From: Pseudomaricurvus alcaniphilus
GTDB lineage: Bacteria; Pseudomonadota; Gammaproteobacteria; Pseudomonadales; Cellvibrionaceae
Direction: 5' to 3'
DNA: 64,000 bases
Assembly (NCBI RefSeq): GCF_011440395.1
Contig: NZ_JAAOIX010000005.1
Span: 186,001 to 250,000, forward strand
The notes beneath the pieces were generated by a model, which did no database searches, was not told where the DNA came from, and saw only the letters and a program-made list of their open reading frames with translations. This document shows, one piece after another, positions 31,286 through 41,347 of this stretch (position 1 is its first letter; the number at the start of each line of letters is the position of its first letter). The position numbers and the translations under genes were made by a program.

Positions 31286-31711
31286 TTACTGGCGGCAATT
31301 GGCTGGCAGGTACTTATTATCTAAGGTTCCAGTATTACACGTCCAACTCACGCCCGACGCACTTCCTGAACCTTGAAATACGATAGTGCCTGCTGCAATT
31401 GCGTTTGGCTCAACCGTGTAGGTCAACGTGGCGCCTGTAGTATTGGTGGTAAAGTTAATTGCGGTAATGTATTCACTTTGAGTCGCAAGTGTACTTACAC
31501 CGGCTTGAGTGGCATTAGGCATGTTACCCACGGACATGAAATATTCGGACACCGACACTTTATCTTTAGCAGCCAACACCATAATTTCAGATACTTTAGC
31601 ACGCTTAGTATAATCCTGGTAAGCAGGCAAAGCGACTGCTGCCAGAATACCGATAATCGCCACAACGATCATCAATTCGATCAATGTAAAACCCTTTTGG
31701 ACTTGTTTCAT
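31286..31711 (-). CDS. pilA: Type IV major pilin PilA
   Basis: A 141-residue prepilin. The leader MKQVQKG is cut after Gly7 by PilD, leaving Phe1 and Glu5 of the mature pilin ([20 protein letters not shown]). The C-terminal disulfide loop runs from Cys125 to Cys139. The middle is rich in Thr, Ser and Asn ([12 protein letters not shown]), possible O-glycan sites. A GGAG site precedes the ATG and a sigma-54-type promoter lies about 65 nt upstream. It is divergent from pilB and is the first minus-strand gene before the GT-C-like gene. Confidence 0.96.
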   Translation of the reverse strand: MKQVQKGFTLIELMIVVAIIGILAAVALPAYQDYTKRAKVSEIMVLAAKDKVSVSEYFMSVGNMPNATQAGVSTLATQSEYITAINFTTNTTGATLTYTVEPNAIAAGTIVFQGSGSASGVSWTCNTGTLDNKYLPANCRQ

Positions 31712-31775
31712 GGACTTGCTCCTTGGTTAGCAAAAATTTGTTGTGCAACAGAATAATCTCTGACGTAATAGGTAT

Positions 31776-31791
31776 AGCACAGGATATGCCA
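31776..31791 (-). promoter_or_regulatory. Sigma-54 (RpoN) promoter of pilA
   Basis: On the minus strand the sequence reads TGGCAT-ATCCT-GTGCT. GG and GC fall 12 nt apart, as in the TGGCAC-N5-TTGCW consensus. It lies 65-80 nt before the pilA ATG and would give a leader of about 50 nt. Pseudomonas pilA is known to be RpoN- and PilR-dependent; no PilS/PilR pair is in this window. Confidence 0.7.
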
Positions 31792-32011
31792 ACAGCAAGC
31801 AAGCCAATGAATTCAGGCCTTAAACCGGATTTCGCGGCGCCCAAGCCACTTAAACCCTGCCCATTTTTTTGCTAAAGTGACAATTTTGGTCACAGGGCAC
31901 TGAAATTAATCCGCAAGTGGCGCCAAATTACTCAGCTACGCCACAGCAGGTGTGCCATAATTTAAACTAGGCTTTACTGAGCATTGACAGAAGGAACTCA
32001 GGCTAATTCAT
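31792..32011. other. pilA-pilB divergent intergenic region
   Basis: No gene is seen. The region contains a short inverted repeat around 31878-31891 (GTGACAATTTTGGTCAC), which may be a regulator site, and the presumed pilB promoter. The codon-free DNA is moderately AT-rich. Confidence 0.4.
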
Positions 32012-33739
32012 ATGAATCGCCCCACTATTATAAGCGGCCTGGCCCGTCGGCTGGTTTCGGACGGCACTATTGATGAAGAGACTGCCACCAATGCGTTAAA
32101 CAGCGCCAACAACCACAAGTCTACATTTGTCACCGAATTAATTTCCCACTACGACATTTCCGCGCTGGCCATAGCCAATGCGGCGTCGGACGAATTTGGC
32201 TCGCCCATATTCGACCTGGCCGCCATCAGCCTCGACAGCCTGCCGGCCGGCCTGGTCGACCTGAAGCTGATCCAGAAACACAAGGTATTGCCCCTGTACA
32301 AGCGCGGCAACCGCCTCTACCTGGCGGTGTCCGACCCAACCAATTTACACGCCCTTGACGAGATCAAGTTCAATACCGGTCTCAGTACCGATGCCGTGCT
32401 GGTCGAAGGCGACAAGCTCACCCAGTTTATCGAAGCCTTCCTCAACCAACAGGAGGAGTCGCTGGGAGACGCCCTCGGGGGGCTCGATGACGAGGCCCTG
32501 GATGGGCTGGATATCGAGGCGGTGGACGAGGACGGTGGCGGCAAGGACGAAGGCCCGTCAGAGGCCGACGAGGCGCCCATCGTCAAGTTCATCAACAAGG
32601 TGCTGCTGGACGCCATTAAAGTCGGCGCCTCGGACATCCATTTCGAGCCCTACGAGAAAAGTTACCGGGTGCGCTTTCGCACCGACGGCATCCTGGAGGA
32701 AGTGGCCAAGCCCCCCACCGCCCTGGCCACACGCATGGCGGCGCGCCTGAAAGTCATGTCGCAAATGGACATCTCTGAGCGCCGCATCCCCCAGGATGGC
32801 CGCATCAAGTTAAAGATTACCAAGACCCGCGCCATCGACTTCCGGGTCAATACCCTGCCCACACTGTTCGGGGAAAAGATCGTATTGCGGATCCTGGACC
32901 CCAGCAGCGCCAAACTGGGTATCGACGCCCTCGGCTACGAGGACGACCAGAAAAAGCTCTATATGGATGCCCTGCAGCAACCCCAGGGCATGATTTTGGT
33001 GACCGGGCCCACCGGTTCCGGTAAAACCGTATCTCTCTATACCGGCCTCAATATTCTCAACACGGTGGAACGCAATATTTCCACCGCCGAAGAGCCGGTG
33101 GAGATCAATCTTGAGGGCATCAACCAGGTCAACGTCAACAACAAGGTGGGCCTGACCTTCGCCGAGGCGCTGCGCTCATTCCTGCGGCAAGACCCTGACA
33201 TCGTGATGGTGGGTGAGATTCGCGACCTGGAAACCGCCGAAATCGCCATTAAAGCGGCCCAGACCGGCCACCTGGTACTGTCGACCCTGCACACCAACAG
33301 CGCCCCGGAAACCCTGACCCGCCTGCTCAATATGGGCGTACCCGCCTTTAACGTTGCCACTACGGTCAGCATCATTATCGCCCAGCGCCTGGCGCGCCGC
33401 CTGTGCCCCAAATGCAAAAAGCCCGCTACCGACATTCCCGACGAAATTCTCACTGAAGAGGGCTTCGATGAGACCGGTATTCCCCGGGAAGAAATCCAGC
33501 TTTTTCATCCGGTAGGTTGCGATAGCTGCTCGAAAGGCTATAAAGGTAGGGTGGGTGTGTACGAAGTGGTTCGCATCACCAGCAAGATTTCCCGCATTAT
33601 AATGGAAGGCGGCAATGCCATCCAGATTGCCGATGCCGCCCGCGAAGCGGGCTTTAACAACCTGCGGATTTCAGCGCTCCGCAAAGCTGCCCAGGGGCTG
33701 ACCAGCCTCGAGGAAGCCAACCGAGTGACCAAGGACTAA
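32012..33739 (+). CDS. pilB: Type IV pilus assembly ATPase PilB
   Basis: A 575-residue hexameric cytoplasmic motor that powers pilus extension. The N-terminal MshE-like domain covers about 1-150, then an acidic linker (about 150-185). The ATPase has Walker A GPTGSGKTVS (about 331), Walker B DPDIVMVGEIRD (about 393) and a His box STLHTNSA. The zinc-binding tetracysteine motif is CPKC near 464 and CDSC near 502. It is the first gene of pilBCD, 6 bp ahead of pilC. GC-rich codon use shows it is outside the AT-rich island. Confidence 0.98.
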   Translation: MNRPTIISGLARRLVSDGTIDEETATNALNSANNHKSTFVTELISHYDISALAIANAASDEFGSPIFDLAAISLDSLPAGLVDLKLIQKHKVLPLYKRGNRLYLAVSDPTNLHALDEIKFNTGLSTDAVLVEGDKLTQFIEAFLNQQEESLGDALGGLDDEALDGLDIEAVDEDGGGKDEGPSEADEAPIVKFINKVLLDAIKVGASDIHFEPYEKSYRVRFRTDGILEEVAKPPTALATRMAARLKVMSQMDISERRIPQDGRIKLKITKTRAIDFRVNTLPTLFGEKIVLRILDPSSAKLGIDALGYEDDQKKLYMDALQQPQGMILVTGPTGSGKTVSLYTGLNILNTVERNISTAEEPVEINLEGINQVNVNNKVGLTFAEALRSFLRQDPDIVMVGEIRDLETAEIAIKAAQTGHLVLSTLHTNSAPETLTRLLNMGVPAFNVATTVSIIIAQRLARRLCPKCKKPATDIPDEILTEEGFDETGIPREEIQLFHPVGCDSCSKGYKGRVGVYEVVRITSKISRIIMEGGNAIQIADAAREAGFNNLRISALRKAAQGLTSLEEANRVTKD

Positions 33740-33745
33740 AACATT

Positions 33746-34960
33746 ATGGCCAGCGCAACCAGTACGCTGTTTATCTACAAGGGCACTGACAAAAAGGGCG
33801 TCAAGGTCGAAGGCGAGGTTACGGGCACCAGCTCAGCTCTGGTAAAAGCCCAGCTGGTGCGCCAGGGCATCAACCCCAAGACCGTTCGCAAGAAGCCCAA
33901 ACCGCTGTTTGGCAGCGGTGGCAAAGCGGTCAAGCCCCAGGACATTGCCATATTTACCCGACAGATGGCCACCATGATGAAGGCGGGCGTGCCGCTAGTA
34001 CAGAGCTTTGATATTGTCGCCGAGGGGGTGGAAAGTGAGCAACTGCGCAGACTGATTTTATCCATTCGAGAGGACGTGGCCTCGGGAACAAGTTTTGCCT
34101 CATCATTGCAGAAGCACCCCAAGTATTTTGATGATCTTTTCTGTAATTTGGTGGAATCCGGAGAGCAATCGGGGGCTCTGGAAACCATGCTCGATCGAAT
34201 TGCAACATACAAAGAGAAGACAGAGGCGATAAAAGCAAAAATTAAAAAAGCGATGACCTACCCTATCGCGGTGGTTTGTGTTGCAGTAGTCGTTACTGGA
34301 ATTTTACTCGTAAAAGTAGTACCGCAATTTGCAGAAACTTTCAGTGGCTTCGGTGCTGAGCTGCCTGCCTTTACGCTTTTTGTACTGAGCCTCTCAGAAT
34401 TCGTACAAAAAATGTGGTTTGTGATAGTTTTAGGCCTAATTGCGGCTGTTTATGCTTTCTCCACAGCAAGAAGAAAAAGCAAAAGCTTTGCTGCCACTGT
34501 CGACCGAATAACATTAAAACTGCCTATTGTCGGTATCATTGTCTACAACTCGATCGTAGCCCGATTCGCCCGCACTCTTTCCACCACCTTCGCCGCCGGT
34601 GTGCCGTTGATCGATGCACTGGATTCGGTGGCGGGTGCCACGGGCAATGCGGTGTATGAAAAGGCTGTCTATACAGTTCGAGACGATGTCACAACTGGCA
34701 TCCAACTCAATACATCTTTGCGCAAAACAGGTATTTTTCCATCCATGCTGCTTCAAATGACTGCAATTGGGGAAGAGTCCGGCGCCCTGGATGAGATGCT
34801 GGAAAAGGTCGCTAATTACTACGAGGAGCAAGTCGATAATTTGGTGGATAGCCTCACCTCCCTGCTGGAACCCATGATCATGGCAGTACTGGGAGTACTG
34901 GTCGGCGGCCTGATGATCGCCATGTACATGCCTATTTTCCAGATCGGCCAAGTAGTGTGA
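33746..34960 (+). CDS. pilC: Type IV pilus platform protein PilC
   Basis: A 404-residue inner-membrane protein with two T2SSF domains, each beginning with a phrase such as FTRQMATMMKAGVPLVQSF (about 71) and FARTLSTTFAAGVPLIDAL (about 274), and membrane helices near 170-200, 215-235 and 375-398. It anchors the pilus motor between PilB and the pilin pool. Its length is normal. The DNA from about 34.1 to 34.55 kb, and again near 34.68-34.76 kb, is markedly more AT-ending than the ends of the gene, which suggests a recombined segment. Confidence 0.97.
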   Translation: MASATSTLFIYKGTDKKGVKVEGEVTGTSSALVKAQLVRQGINPKTVRKKPKPLFGSGGKAVKPQDIAIFTRQMATMMKAGVPLVQSFDIVAEGVESEQLRRLILSIREDVASGTSFASSLQKHPKYFDDLFCNLVESGEQSGALETMLDRIATYKEKTEAIKAKIKKAMTYPIAVVCVAVVVTGILLVKVVPQFAETFSGFGAELPAFTLFVLSLSEFVQKMWFVIVLGLIAAVYAFSTARRKSKSFAATVDRITLKLPIVGIIVYNSIVARFARTLSTTFAAGVPLIDALDSVAGATGNAVYEKAVYTVRDDVTTGIQLNTSLRKTGIFPSMLLQMTAIGEESGALDEMLEKVANYYEEQVDNLVDSLTSLLEPMIMAVLGVLVGGLMIAMYMPIFQIGQVV

Positions 34961-35017
34961 TGAACCAAACAAGAGGTTCAGGCCCGTACCGGTAACCACC
35001 CACAAAGAAGCATCCCT

Positions 35018-35890
35018 ATGAGTCCAGACTTTTTGGCCGGCGAGCAAGCCGGCTTTTTTATTGCGATCATCACCGTCCTCGGCCTGCTGGTGGGCAGTTT
35101 TCTCAACGTGGTGATCTATCGCCTGCCGGAAATGATGCAGCGCAGCTGGCGCCGGGATTGTTGCGAGATGCTGGAAATGGAGGCGGAGCCGGCTCAGCCC
35201 CGCTTTGACCTGTTGAAACCCGACTCCCACTGCCCGGCCTGCAACACCCCGATCAAACCCTGGCACAATATTCCGGTGCTCAGCTACCTGTTGCTGCGCG
35301 GCAAGTGTGCCAACTGCCAACAGTCCATCAGCGTCCGCTACCCCATTATCGAGCTGGTTACCGGCTTGCTCAGCGGCTATATCGCCTTCGCCTTCGGTTT
35401 TTCCGAGCACGCCGCCGCCGCCCTGCTGCTGACCTGGGCCCTGATCGCGCTCACCATGATCGACGTCGACCACCAGTTACTGCCCGACAACATTACCCTG
35501 CCGCTGCTGTGGCTGGGTATCCTGGTCAACAGCCAGGGCCTGTTTACCGACCTGCAGTCGTCGGTGTACGGCGCCATGGCCGGCTACCTGGTACTGTGGG
35601 CGGTGTACTGGCTGTTTAAAATCTTCACAGGCAAGGAGGGCATGGGCTTTGGTGACTTCAAGCTGCTGGGCGCGCTGGGCGCCTGGATGGGCTGGCAGGT
35701 CCTGCCGCTGGTAATTATCCTGTCCTCGGTAGTTGGGGCGGTGATCGGTATTGCCATGATCCTGGCCCTGGGGCGGGACCGCAATATACCCATCCCCTTT
35801 GGCCCCTACCTTGCCATCGCCGGCTGGATTGCCTTCCTCTGGGGTGACACCCTGATCGACGCCTACCTGGGCTTTGCCGGGCTGAGCTGA
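35018..35890 (+). CDS. pilD: Prepilin peptidase / N-methyltransferase PilD
   Basis: A 290-residue inner-membrane aspartic protease that removes the pilin leader and methylates the new N-terminus. The N-terminal methylase domain has the two zinc-type pairs CPAC and CANC (about 70 and 96). The catalytic aspartates are in DVDHQLLPDN and GFGDFKLLGALG. About eight helices are predicted. It acts on PilA and any pseudopilins. It is 57 bp after pilC and 37 bp before coaE. Confidence 0.97.
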   Translation: MSPDFLAGEQAGFFIAIITVLGLLVGSFLNVVIYRLPEMMQRSWRRDCCEMLEMEAEPAQPRFDLLKPDSHCPACNTPIKPWHNIPVLSYLLLRGKCANCQQSISVRYPIIELVTGLLSGYIAFAFGFSEHAAAALLLTWALIALTMIDVDHQLLPDNITLPLLWLGILVNSQGLFTDLQSSVYGAMAGYLVLWAVYWLFKIFTGKEGMGFGDFKLLGALGAWMGWQVLPLVIILSSVVGAVIGIAMILALGRDRNIPIPFGPYLAIAGWIAFLWGDTLIDAYLGFAGLS

Positions 35891-35927
35891 CGCCCTATAC
35901 TGACCTCCCTGATCAAGCAGTTAGACT

Positions 35928-36536
35928 ATGACTTACGTAATAGGCCTCACCGGCGGCATCGGCAGCGGTAAAACCGCGGTGTCCGATCACTTTCAAGCAC
36001 TCGGCATCTGTGTGGTGGACGCGGACGTGGCAGCCCGGGTGGTAGTGGCAAAAGGGCGCCCGGCCCTGGCCGCTATCGCCGAGCATTTTGGCGCCGACAT
36101 GCTACTGGCCGACGGCAACCTGGACCGGGCCAAATTGCGCGCCGCCGTGTTTAAAGACCCGGCCGAGCGGCGCTGGCTGGAAGCCCTGACTCACCCGCTT
36201 ATTCGCACCGAGATTGCCGCCGGCCTGGAAAATGCCAGCTCCCCCTACGCCCTGCTGGTGTCCCCACTGCTGGTAGAGAGCGGCCAGAATCAATTGACCC
36301 GACGCATCCTGGTGGTGGATGTGCCGGAAGAGTTGCAACTGGCCCGCACCGTTGCCCGGGACCACAATTCCGCCACCCAGGTCAAAGCCATTATGGCCGC
36401 CCAGGCCTCGCGCCAGCAGCGCCTGCAGTATGCCGACGATGTTATAGTCAACGATGGATCACTGGCAGAAATGCAGGCGAAGGTGGAAGCCCTGCACAGT
36501 AAATACCTTGAACTCGCCAACGCGGAGGTAAAGTAA
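35928..36536 (+). CDS. coaE: Dephospho-CoA kinase
   Basis: A 202-residue kinase for the last step of coenzyme A synthesis (phosphorylation of dephospho-CoA). The P-loop is GLTGGIGSGKT (residues 6-16), followed by GICVVDADVAARVVVAKG and the LID-type HPLIRTEI. The gene follows pilD in the conserved pilBCD-coaE-yacG order; transcription from the pilus operon is likely. Confidence 0.96.
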   Translation: MTYVIGLTGGIGSGKTAVSDHFQALGICVVDADVAARVVVAKGRPALAAIAEHFGADMLLADGNLDRAKLRAAVFKDPAERRWLEALTHPLIRTEIAAGLENASSPYALLVSPLLVESGQNQLTRRILVVDVPEELQLARTVARDHNSATQVKAIMAAQASRQQRLQYADDVIVNDGSLAEMQAKVEALHSKYLELANAEVK

Positions 36537-36540
36537 CAGC

Positions 36541-36735
36541 GTGAGCGCCCCTAAAATCAAGTGCCCGACCTGTACCCGGGTGATCGAATATTCCGACCAA
36601 TACCCGCACCGACCATTTTGCAGTGAGCGCTGCAAATTGATCGACCTGGGTGAATGGGCCAGCGAAAAACACAAGATCGAAGGCAATTCCATTTACGACG
36701 ACCTGCTGTCTGATGACCTGGAGCAACCGGATTGA
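36541..36735 (+). CDS. yacG: DNA gyrase inhibitor YacG
   Basis: A 64-residue zinc protein that binds GyrB and inhibits gyrase. The CPTC pair (residues 7-10) and the CSERC pair (about 26-30) form the zinc site, followed by LIDLGEWASEKHKI. It starts with GTG at 36541, four bases after the coaE stop, with GGAGG 12-15 nt upstream inside coaE. The length is typical. Confidence 0.93.
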   Translation: MSAPKIKCPTCTRVIEYSDQYPHRPFCSERCKLIDLGEWASEKHKIEGNSIYDDLLSDDLEQPD

Positions 36736-36818
36736 GGCACCGTTAACGGGGCGCTGAGGAGGAGCGGCTAAAGAGTTGAAGAAAAATTGCAGTGGCCGGG
36801 ACCGCTGGGCGGCGCCCT

Positions 36819-37223
36819 CTAGCCGGCGAGAATCTTTTCAATAATTGCCATGTTGGCCTCGGGAAAACGATAATCCGCCAGGGCGTCTACCGGCACCCAC
36901 TGCACCGGCTGCCCCTCGCGACCGTGGGGCTCGCCACTAAAGGCCGTCACCTGCCACACATCCAGCAACACGGATTTATCCGGGTAGTCATGACGCACCT
37001 CGAGCAGCGGGCTATACTCCCGGGCATTGATGCCAAGCTCTTCCAACAGCTCCCGGCACAGGGCCTCGGCCACCGTTTCACCGGCATCGACCTTGCCACC
37101 GGGAAACTCCCACAAGCCGCCCTGATGGGTGTGATCGGGCCGCCTGGCAATCAAAATCCGGCCGCCGCCGTCGACGATAACCCCGGCGGCCACGTGCACG
37201 GTTTTACGGTTGCTGGCGCTCAT
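36819..37223 (-). CDS. mutT: Nudix hydrolase, MutT (8-oxo-dGTP diphosphatase)
   Basis: A 134-residue hydrolase that clears 8-oxo-dGTP and so prevents A-to-C transversions. The Nudix box GKVDAGETVAEALCRELLEE (about 43-62) has all the invariant residues. The flanking RRPDHTHQGGLWEFPGG and the C-terminal WVPVDALADYRFPEAN fit MutT. It starts directly after the argJ stop (TGA then ATG). It is the last gene of the block that follows secA. Confidence 0.92.
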   Translation of the reverse strand: MSASNRKTVHVAAGVIVDGGGRILIARRPDHTHQGGLWEFPGGKVDAGETVAEALCRELLEELGINAREYSPLLEVRHDYPDKSVLLDVWQVTAFSGEPHGREGQPVQWVPVDALADYRFPEANMAIIEKILAG

Positions 37224-38444
37224 TCAGGAACGGTATTCGGCGTTGATCTTGATGTAGTCGTGGGACAGGTCGGTGGTCCAGACCGTCTCCGCGGCGCTGC
37301 CCCGGCCCAGGTCAATGCGAATCAGGATGTCTTCCTTGTCCATCACTGCCTGGCCTTGCTCCTCGGTGTAGGAGTCGGCCCGGCAACCACTGGCAACGAT
37401 CTGCACATCGTCGAGCCAGACATTGACCAACTCCGCGGTTAAGCCTTCCACATCGGCGTAGCCGATGGCGGCGACGATACGCCCCCAGTTGGGATCGGAA
37501 GCAAACAGGGCGGTTTTTACCAGCGGCGAGTGCGCCACCGAATAACCGACAGTGACCGCCTCGCGGCTGTCTCTCGCCCCTTCGACCTGGATGGTGACAA
37601 ATTTGGTTGCGCCCTCGCCGTCAGCCACGATGCAGTGGGCCAACTGCCGATGCACGTCGATGACCGCCGCCGAGAGCTTGGCAAACAGCTCCGAACTGGC
37701 GTCGCTGATCTCTGGCAGCGCGGTTTGGCCGCTGGCGATCAATACGCAGGAGTCGTTGGTGGAGGTGTCGCCGTCCACGGTAATGCGGTTAAAAGATTGG
37801 TCGGCCGCAGTTTTCGCCAACTGCTCCAGCAAACTCTGGCTGACTCGGGCATTGGTAGCCACGTAGCCGAGCATGGTCGCCATATTGGGCTTGATCATAC
37901 CCGAGCCCTTGGCGATGCCGTTGACAACAATGGTTTCACCGTCGTGCTGAAACTGCGCCGTGGCGCCTTTGGCACGGGTATCGGTGGTCATAATGCCTTT
38001 GGCGGCGCGCTCCCAGCCGTCATCGCTGACGCTTTCCAGCGCCGCGGGCAGGGCGGCCAGCAAGCGCGCCATGGGCAGTCGCTCACCGATAACCCCGGTG
38101 GAAAATGGCAGTACTTGCACCGCTTCGACCCCGGCCAGTTCTGCCAACTGCCGGCAGGACTTGATGGCATCAGCGAGCCCCTCATCGCCGGTACAGGCGT
38201 TGGCATTGCCGGAATTGGTGAGCAGGTAGCGTATGGCGCCGCTCTGTAAATGCTGTTTGCAAACCGCTACTGGCGCGGCACAAAAGACATTGCGGGTAAA
38301 CACACCGGCGACCCGGCTGCCCGGCGCCAATTCCATCAGCACCACGTCCTGGCGCCCGGGCTTCTTGATGCCGGCGCTGGTACTGCCCAGCTTGACCCCG
38401 GCTACGGGACTCATGTTTGGAAACGGATAACTGCCTACAGCCAT
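37224..38444 (-). CDS. argJ: Bifunctional glutamate N-acetyltransferase / N-acetylglutamate synthase ArgJ
   Basis: A 406-residue enzyme that recycles the acetyl group in arginine synthesis by moving it from N-acetylornithine to glutamate. Visible are LLTNSGNANACTGDEGL (about 74) and the self-cleavage region KGSGMIKPNMATML (about 180); the family cuts between the Ala and Thr, making alpha and beta chains. Length is standard. It is 49 bp after secA and abuts mutT. Confidence 0.96.
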   Translation of the reverse strand: MAVGSYPFPNMSPVAGVKLGSTSAGIKKPGRQDVVLMELAPGSRVAGVFTRNVFCAAPVAVCKQHLQSGAIRYLLTNSGNANACTGDEGLADAIKSCRQLAELAGVEAVQVLPFSTGVIGERLPMARLLAALPAALESVSDDGWERAAKGIMTTDTRAKGATAQFQHDGETIVVNGIAKGSGMIKPNMATMLGYVATNARVSQSLLEQLAKTAADQSFNRITVDGDTSTNDSCVLIASGQTALPEISDASSELFAKLSAAVIDVHRQLAHCIVADGEGATKFVTIQVEGARDSREAVTVGYSVAHSPLVKTALFASDPNWGRIVAAIGYADVEGLTAELVNVWLDDVQIVASGCRADSYTEEQGQAVMDKEDILIRIDLGRGSAAETVWTTDLSHDYIKINAEYRS

Positions 38445-38493
38445 TGCTTACACCTGCCTGCCGCCTTACGGGTGGTTCTTAAGAGTAATTGTG

Positions 38494-41232
38494 TCAACCC
38501 AGCTTGCCGTGACACTGCTTGAATTTTTTACCGGAGCCACAGGGGCACGGATCGTTGCGGCCGACCTTGCTGCCTTCGCGCACAAACGGCTTGGCCGGCT
38601 CCTGCGGCGCTTCCGCCGGGCCGTTCTCGCCTGCTTCCGCTTCGGTCAGGGCCGAGGTCTCGGCGTGCTGCAACTGCAGGCGCTGCTGCTCCATCTGCCG
38701 CCGGCGCTGCTCTTCCATTTGCTCCATTTCTTCATGGGTCACAGGTTCGACCCGAGCCAGCATGCGAATCACTTCCGACTTGAGATTGTCCAGCATCTGC
38801 TGGAACAGCTCGAACGACTCGCGCTTGTACTCCTGCTTCGGATTCTTTTGGGCAAACGCCCGCAGGCCGATGCCCTGGCGCAAGTGATCCATATTGGCCA
38901 GGTGCTCCTTCCAGAGCATATCCAGCACATTCAACATGACCTGGCGCTCGACTTCGCGCATCACCGGGCCAAAACGATCGCACTTGGCGTCGTAAGCCTG
39001 CTGCACCTGTTGCTGGATTTTTTCGCGCAGAGTCTCCTCGTGCAGCTTCTTGTCTTCCGCCAACCACTGGGCCAGCGGCAGAGAGACACCCAATTCGGCT
39101 TCCAGGTGATTCTCGAGGCCGGGAATATCCCACTGCTCCTCGACACTTTGCGGTGGCACAAAGCCACTGATGATGTCGGCGACGACGTCCTTGCGAATGG
39201 CGGTTATGGTGTCGGCAATATCTTCGCTTTCCAGCAGTTCATTGCGCTGCTGGTACACCACCTGGCGCTGGTCATTGGCAACGTCATCGAACTCGAGCAA
39301 CTGTTTGCGAATATCGAAGTTGCGCCCTTCCACCTTGCGCTGGGCCTTTTCAATGGCATTGGTCACCATGCGGTGCTCGATGGCTTCACCTTTTTCCATA
39401 CCCAGGGCTTGCATAAAGCCGCGAATCCGGTCGGAGGCAAAGATGCGCATCAGGCTGTCTTCCATCGACAGGTAAAAGCGCGACATGCCCGGGTCACCCT
39501 GGCGCCCGGCACGACCACGGAGCTGATTGTCGATGCGGCGCGACTCGTGCCGCTCGGTGCCGATAATGTGCAAACCGCCCACCTCCAGCACCAACGCATG
39601 CCGCTTTTCCCATTCCGCTTTGGCCGCGGCGACCTGCTCCTCAGTGGGGTTATCCATTTCCGCCACTTCGGCCTCGAAGTTACCGCCGAGCACGATATCG
39701 GTACCGCGACCGGCCATATTGGTGGCGATAGTGACGGTGCCCGGGCGACCGGCCTGGGCAATAATGTGGGCTTCTTTTTCGTGAAACTTGGCGTTCAGTA
39801 CCTGGTGCTTGATACCGGCCTTCTGCAAGCGGCGCGACATTTCTTCTGACGCTTCAATGGACGCGGTACCCACCAGCACCGGCGCCTGCTTTTGTTGCAG
39901 CTCTTTTACCGCCTCGGCGATGGCCTGGAACTTCTCCTCCACCGACAGGTAGATCAGGTCGTTGTAGTCCTTGCGGATAATCTCTTTATTGGTGGGGATG
40001 ACCACCACGTCGAGACCGTAGATCTGGTGAAATTCAAAGGCTTCGGTATCCGCGGTGCCGGTCATGCCGGACAGCTTGGGAAACAGGCGGAAATAGTTCT
40101 GGAAAGTGGTGGAGGCCAGAGTCTGGCTCTCGTGCTGGATCGACACTCCCTCCCGGGCCTCTATCGCCTGGTGCAGGCCTTCGGACAAGCGCCGTCCCGC
40201 CATGGTGCGGCCGGTGTGCTCGTCAATCAATACCACCTGGTTATCCTGCACAATGTAATCCACGTCGCGCTGGAACAGGGTATGGGCCTTCAAAGCGGCG
40301 TACACATGGTGCAACAGGCCCAGGTTACCCGCGGCATAGAGACTGTCGTCCTCCTGCAGCAGGCCGTTGCTGATCAACAGGTCCTCGACTTTCTGGTGAC
40401 CGGTTTCGGTCAGCTCAACCGAGCGGCTCTTTTCATCAACGACGTAGTCGCCCGGCTCGGTTTCTTGCCCTTCCACCTCCGGCGCTTGCCGCTTGAGCTT
40501 GGGAATCAGCAAGTTCATCTGTTTATAGAGCTTGGAGCTGTCTTCAGCGGCGCCGGAAATAATCAGCGGGGTGCGCGCCTCATCGATAAGAATTGAATCC
40601 ACCTCATCGATAATGGCGAAATTCAGTGGCCGCTGCATCTTGTCTTCCTTGCGCAACGCCATATTGTCGCGCAGGTAGTCAAAACCGAATTCGTTGTTGG
40701 TGCCGTAGGTAATATCCGCGCGGTAGGCATCGTACTTGGCCTGCGGCGGCTGCATCGACTGGATCACTCCCACCCGCAGTCCGAGCGCCTCGTACAGCGG
40801 TCGCATCCATTCGGCGTCGCGACTGGCCAGGTAGTCGTTCACAGTGACGATATGTACACCGCGCCCCGAGAGGGCATTGAGGTAGGCGGCCAGGGTGGAC
40901 ATCAGGGTCTTACCCTCACCGGTGCGCATCTCAGCGATACGGCCTTCGTGCAGGGTAATACCGCCGATCAACTGGACGTCGAAATGGCGCATTCCCAGGG
41001 CCCGGCGACTGGCTTCCCGACAGGCAGCAAAGGCCTCCGGCAACAGCGCGTCCAGGGTTTCCCCCTTCTGGAAGCGCTCCTTGAACTCATCGGATTTTTG
41101 CCGCAGCTGTTCATCCGTGAGTGCTTCCATGGCTGGCTCAAGCTCGTTGACTTTCTTGACCAGCTTACCCATACGCTTCAATTCGCGGTCGTTTTTTGAC
41201 CCGAATACGGACTTAACCAATTTTTGTAACAT
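38494..41232 (-). CDS. secA: Preprotein translocase ATPase SecA
   Basis: A 912-residue motor that drives unfolded proteins through SecYEG. It has Walker [11 protein letters not shown] (about 102-111), [15 protein letters not shown], the preprotein cross-linking domain, the second nucleotide-binding fold ([14 protein letters not shown]) and a C-terminal SEC-C zinc tail ([19 protein letters not shown]) that binds SecB and phospholipid. A Gln/Glu-rich linker precedes that tail. No secM-type upstream peptide is seen; the gene upstream is an M23 peptidase. Confidence 0.99.
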   Translation of the reverse strand: MLQKLVKSVFGSKNDRELKRMGKLVKKVNELEPAMEALTDEQLRQKSDEFKERFQKGETLDALLPEAFAACREASRRALGMRHFDVQLIGGITLHEGRIAEMRTGEGKTLMSTLAAYLNALSGRGVHIVTVNDYLASRDAEWMRPLYEALGLRVGVIQSMQPPQAKYDAYRADITYGTNNEFGFDYLRDNMALRKEDKMQRPLNFAIIDEVDSILIDEARTPLIISGAAEDSSKLYKQMNLLIPKLKRQAPEVEGQETEPGDYVVDEKSRSVELTETGHQKVEDLLISNGLLQEDDSLYAAGNLGLLHHVYAALKAHTLFQRDVDYIVQDNQVVLIDEHTGRTMAGRRLSEGLHQAIEAREGVSIQHESQTLASTTFQNYFRLFPKLSGMTGTADTEAFEFHQIYGLDVVVIPTNKEIIRKDYNDLIYLSVEEKFQAIAEAVKELQQKQAPVLVGTASIEASEEMSRRLQKAGIKHQVLNAKFHEKEAHIIAQAGRPGTVTIATNMAGRGTDIVLGGNFEAEVAEMDNPTEEQVAAAKAEWEKRHALVLEVGGLHIIGTERHESRRIDNQLRGRAGRQGDPGMSRFYLSMEDSLMRIFASDRIRGFMQALGMEKGEAIEHRMVTNAIEKAQRKVEGRNFDIRKQLLEFDDVANDQRQVVYQQRNELLESEDIADTITAIRKDVVADIISGFVPPQSVEEQWDIPGLENHLEAELGVSLPLAQWLAEDKKLHEETLREKIQQQVQQAYDAKCDRFGPVMREVERQVMLNVLDMLWKEHLANMDHLRQGIGLRAFAQKNPKQEYKRESFELFQQMLDNLKSEVIRMLARVEPVTHEEMEQMEEQRRRQMEQQRLQLQHAETSALTEAEAGENGPAEAPQEPAKPFVREGSKVGRNDPCPCGSGKKFKQCHGKLG

Positions 41233-41347
41233 GAAAATACCGAATTATAAATTTTGCCTGGCTGTAACCCTGCATCCCGACAGTGGCGGCGCGCAAAGGG
41301 CACAAGTAAACCGAAAGGTGCTCGCGGAAGCAAGCAAAAGATAGGAT

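Noticed and set aside
38491-39849. 452-codon plus-strand frame opposite secA
   Set aside because: Shadow of secA; the minus strand has all SecA motifs.
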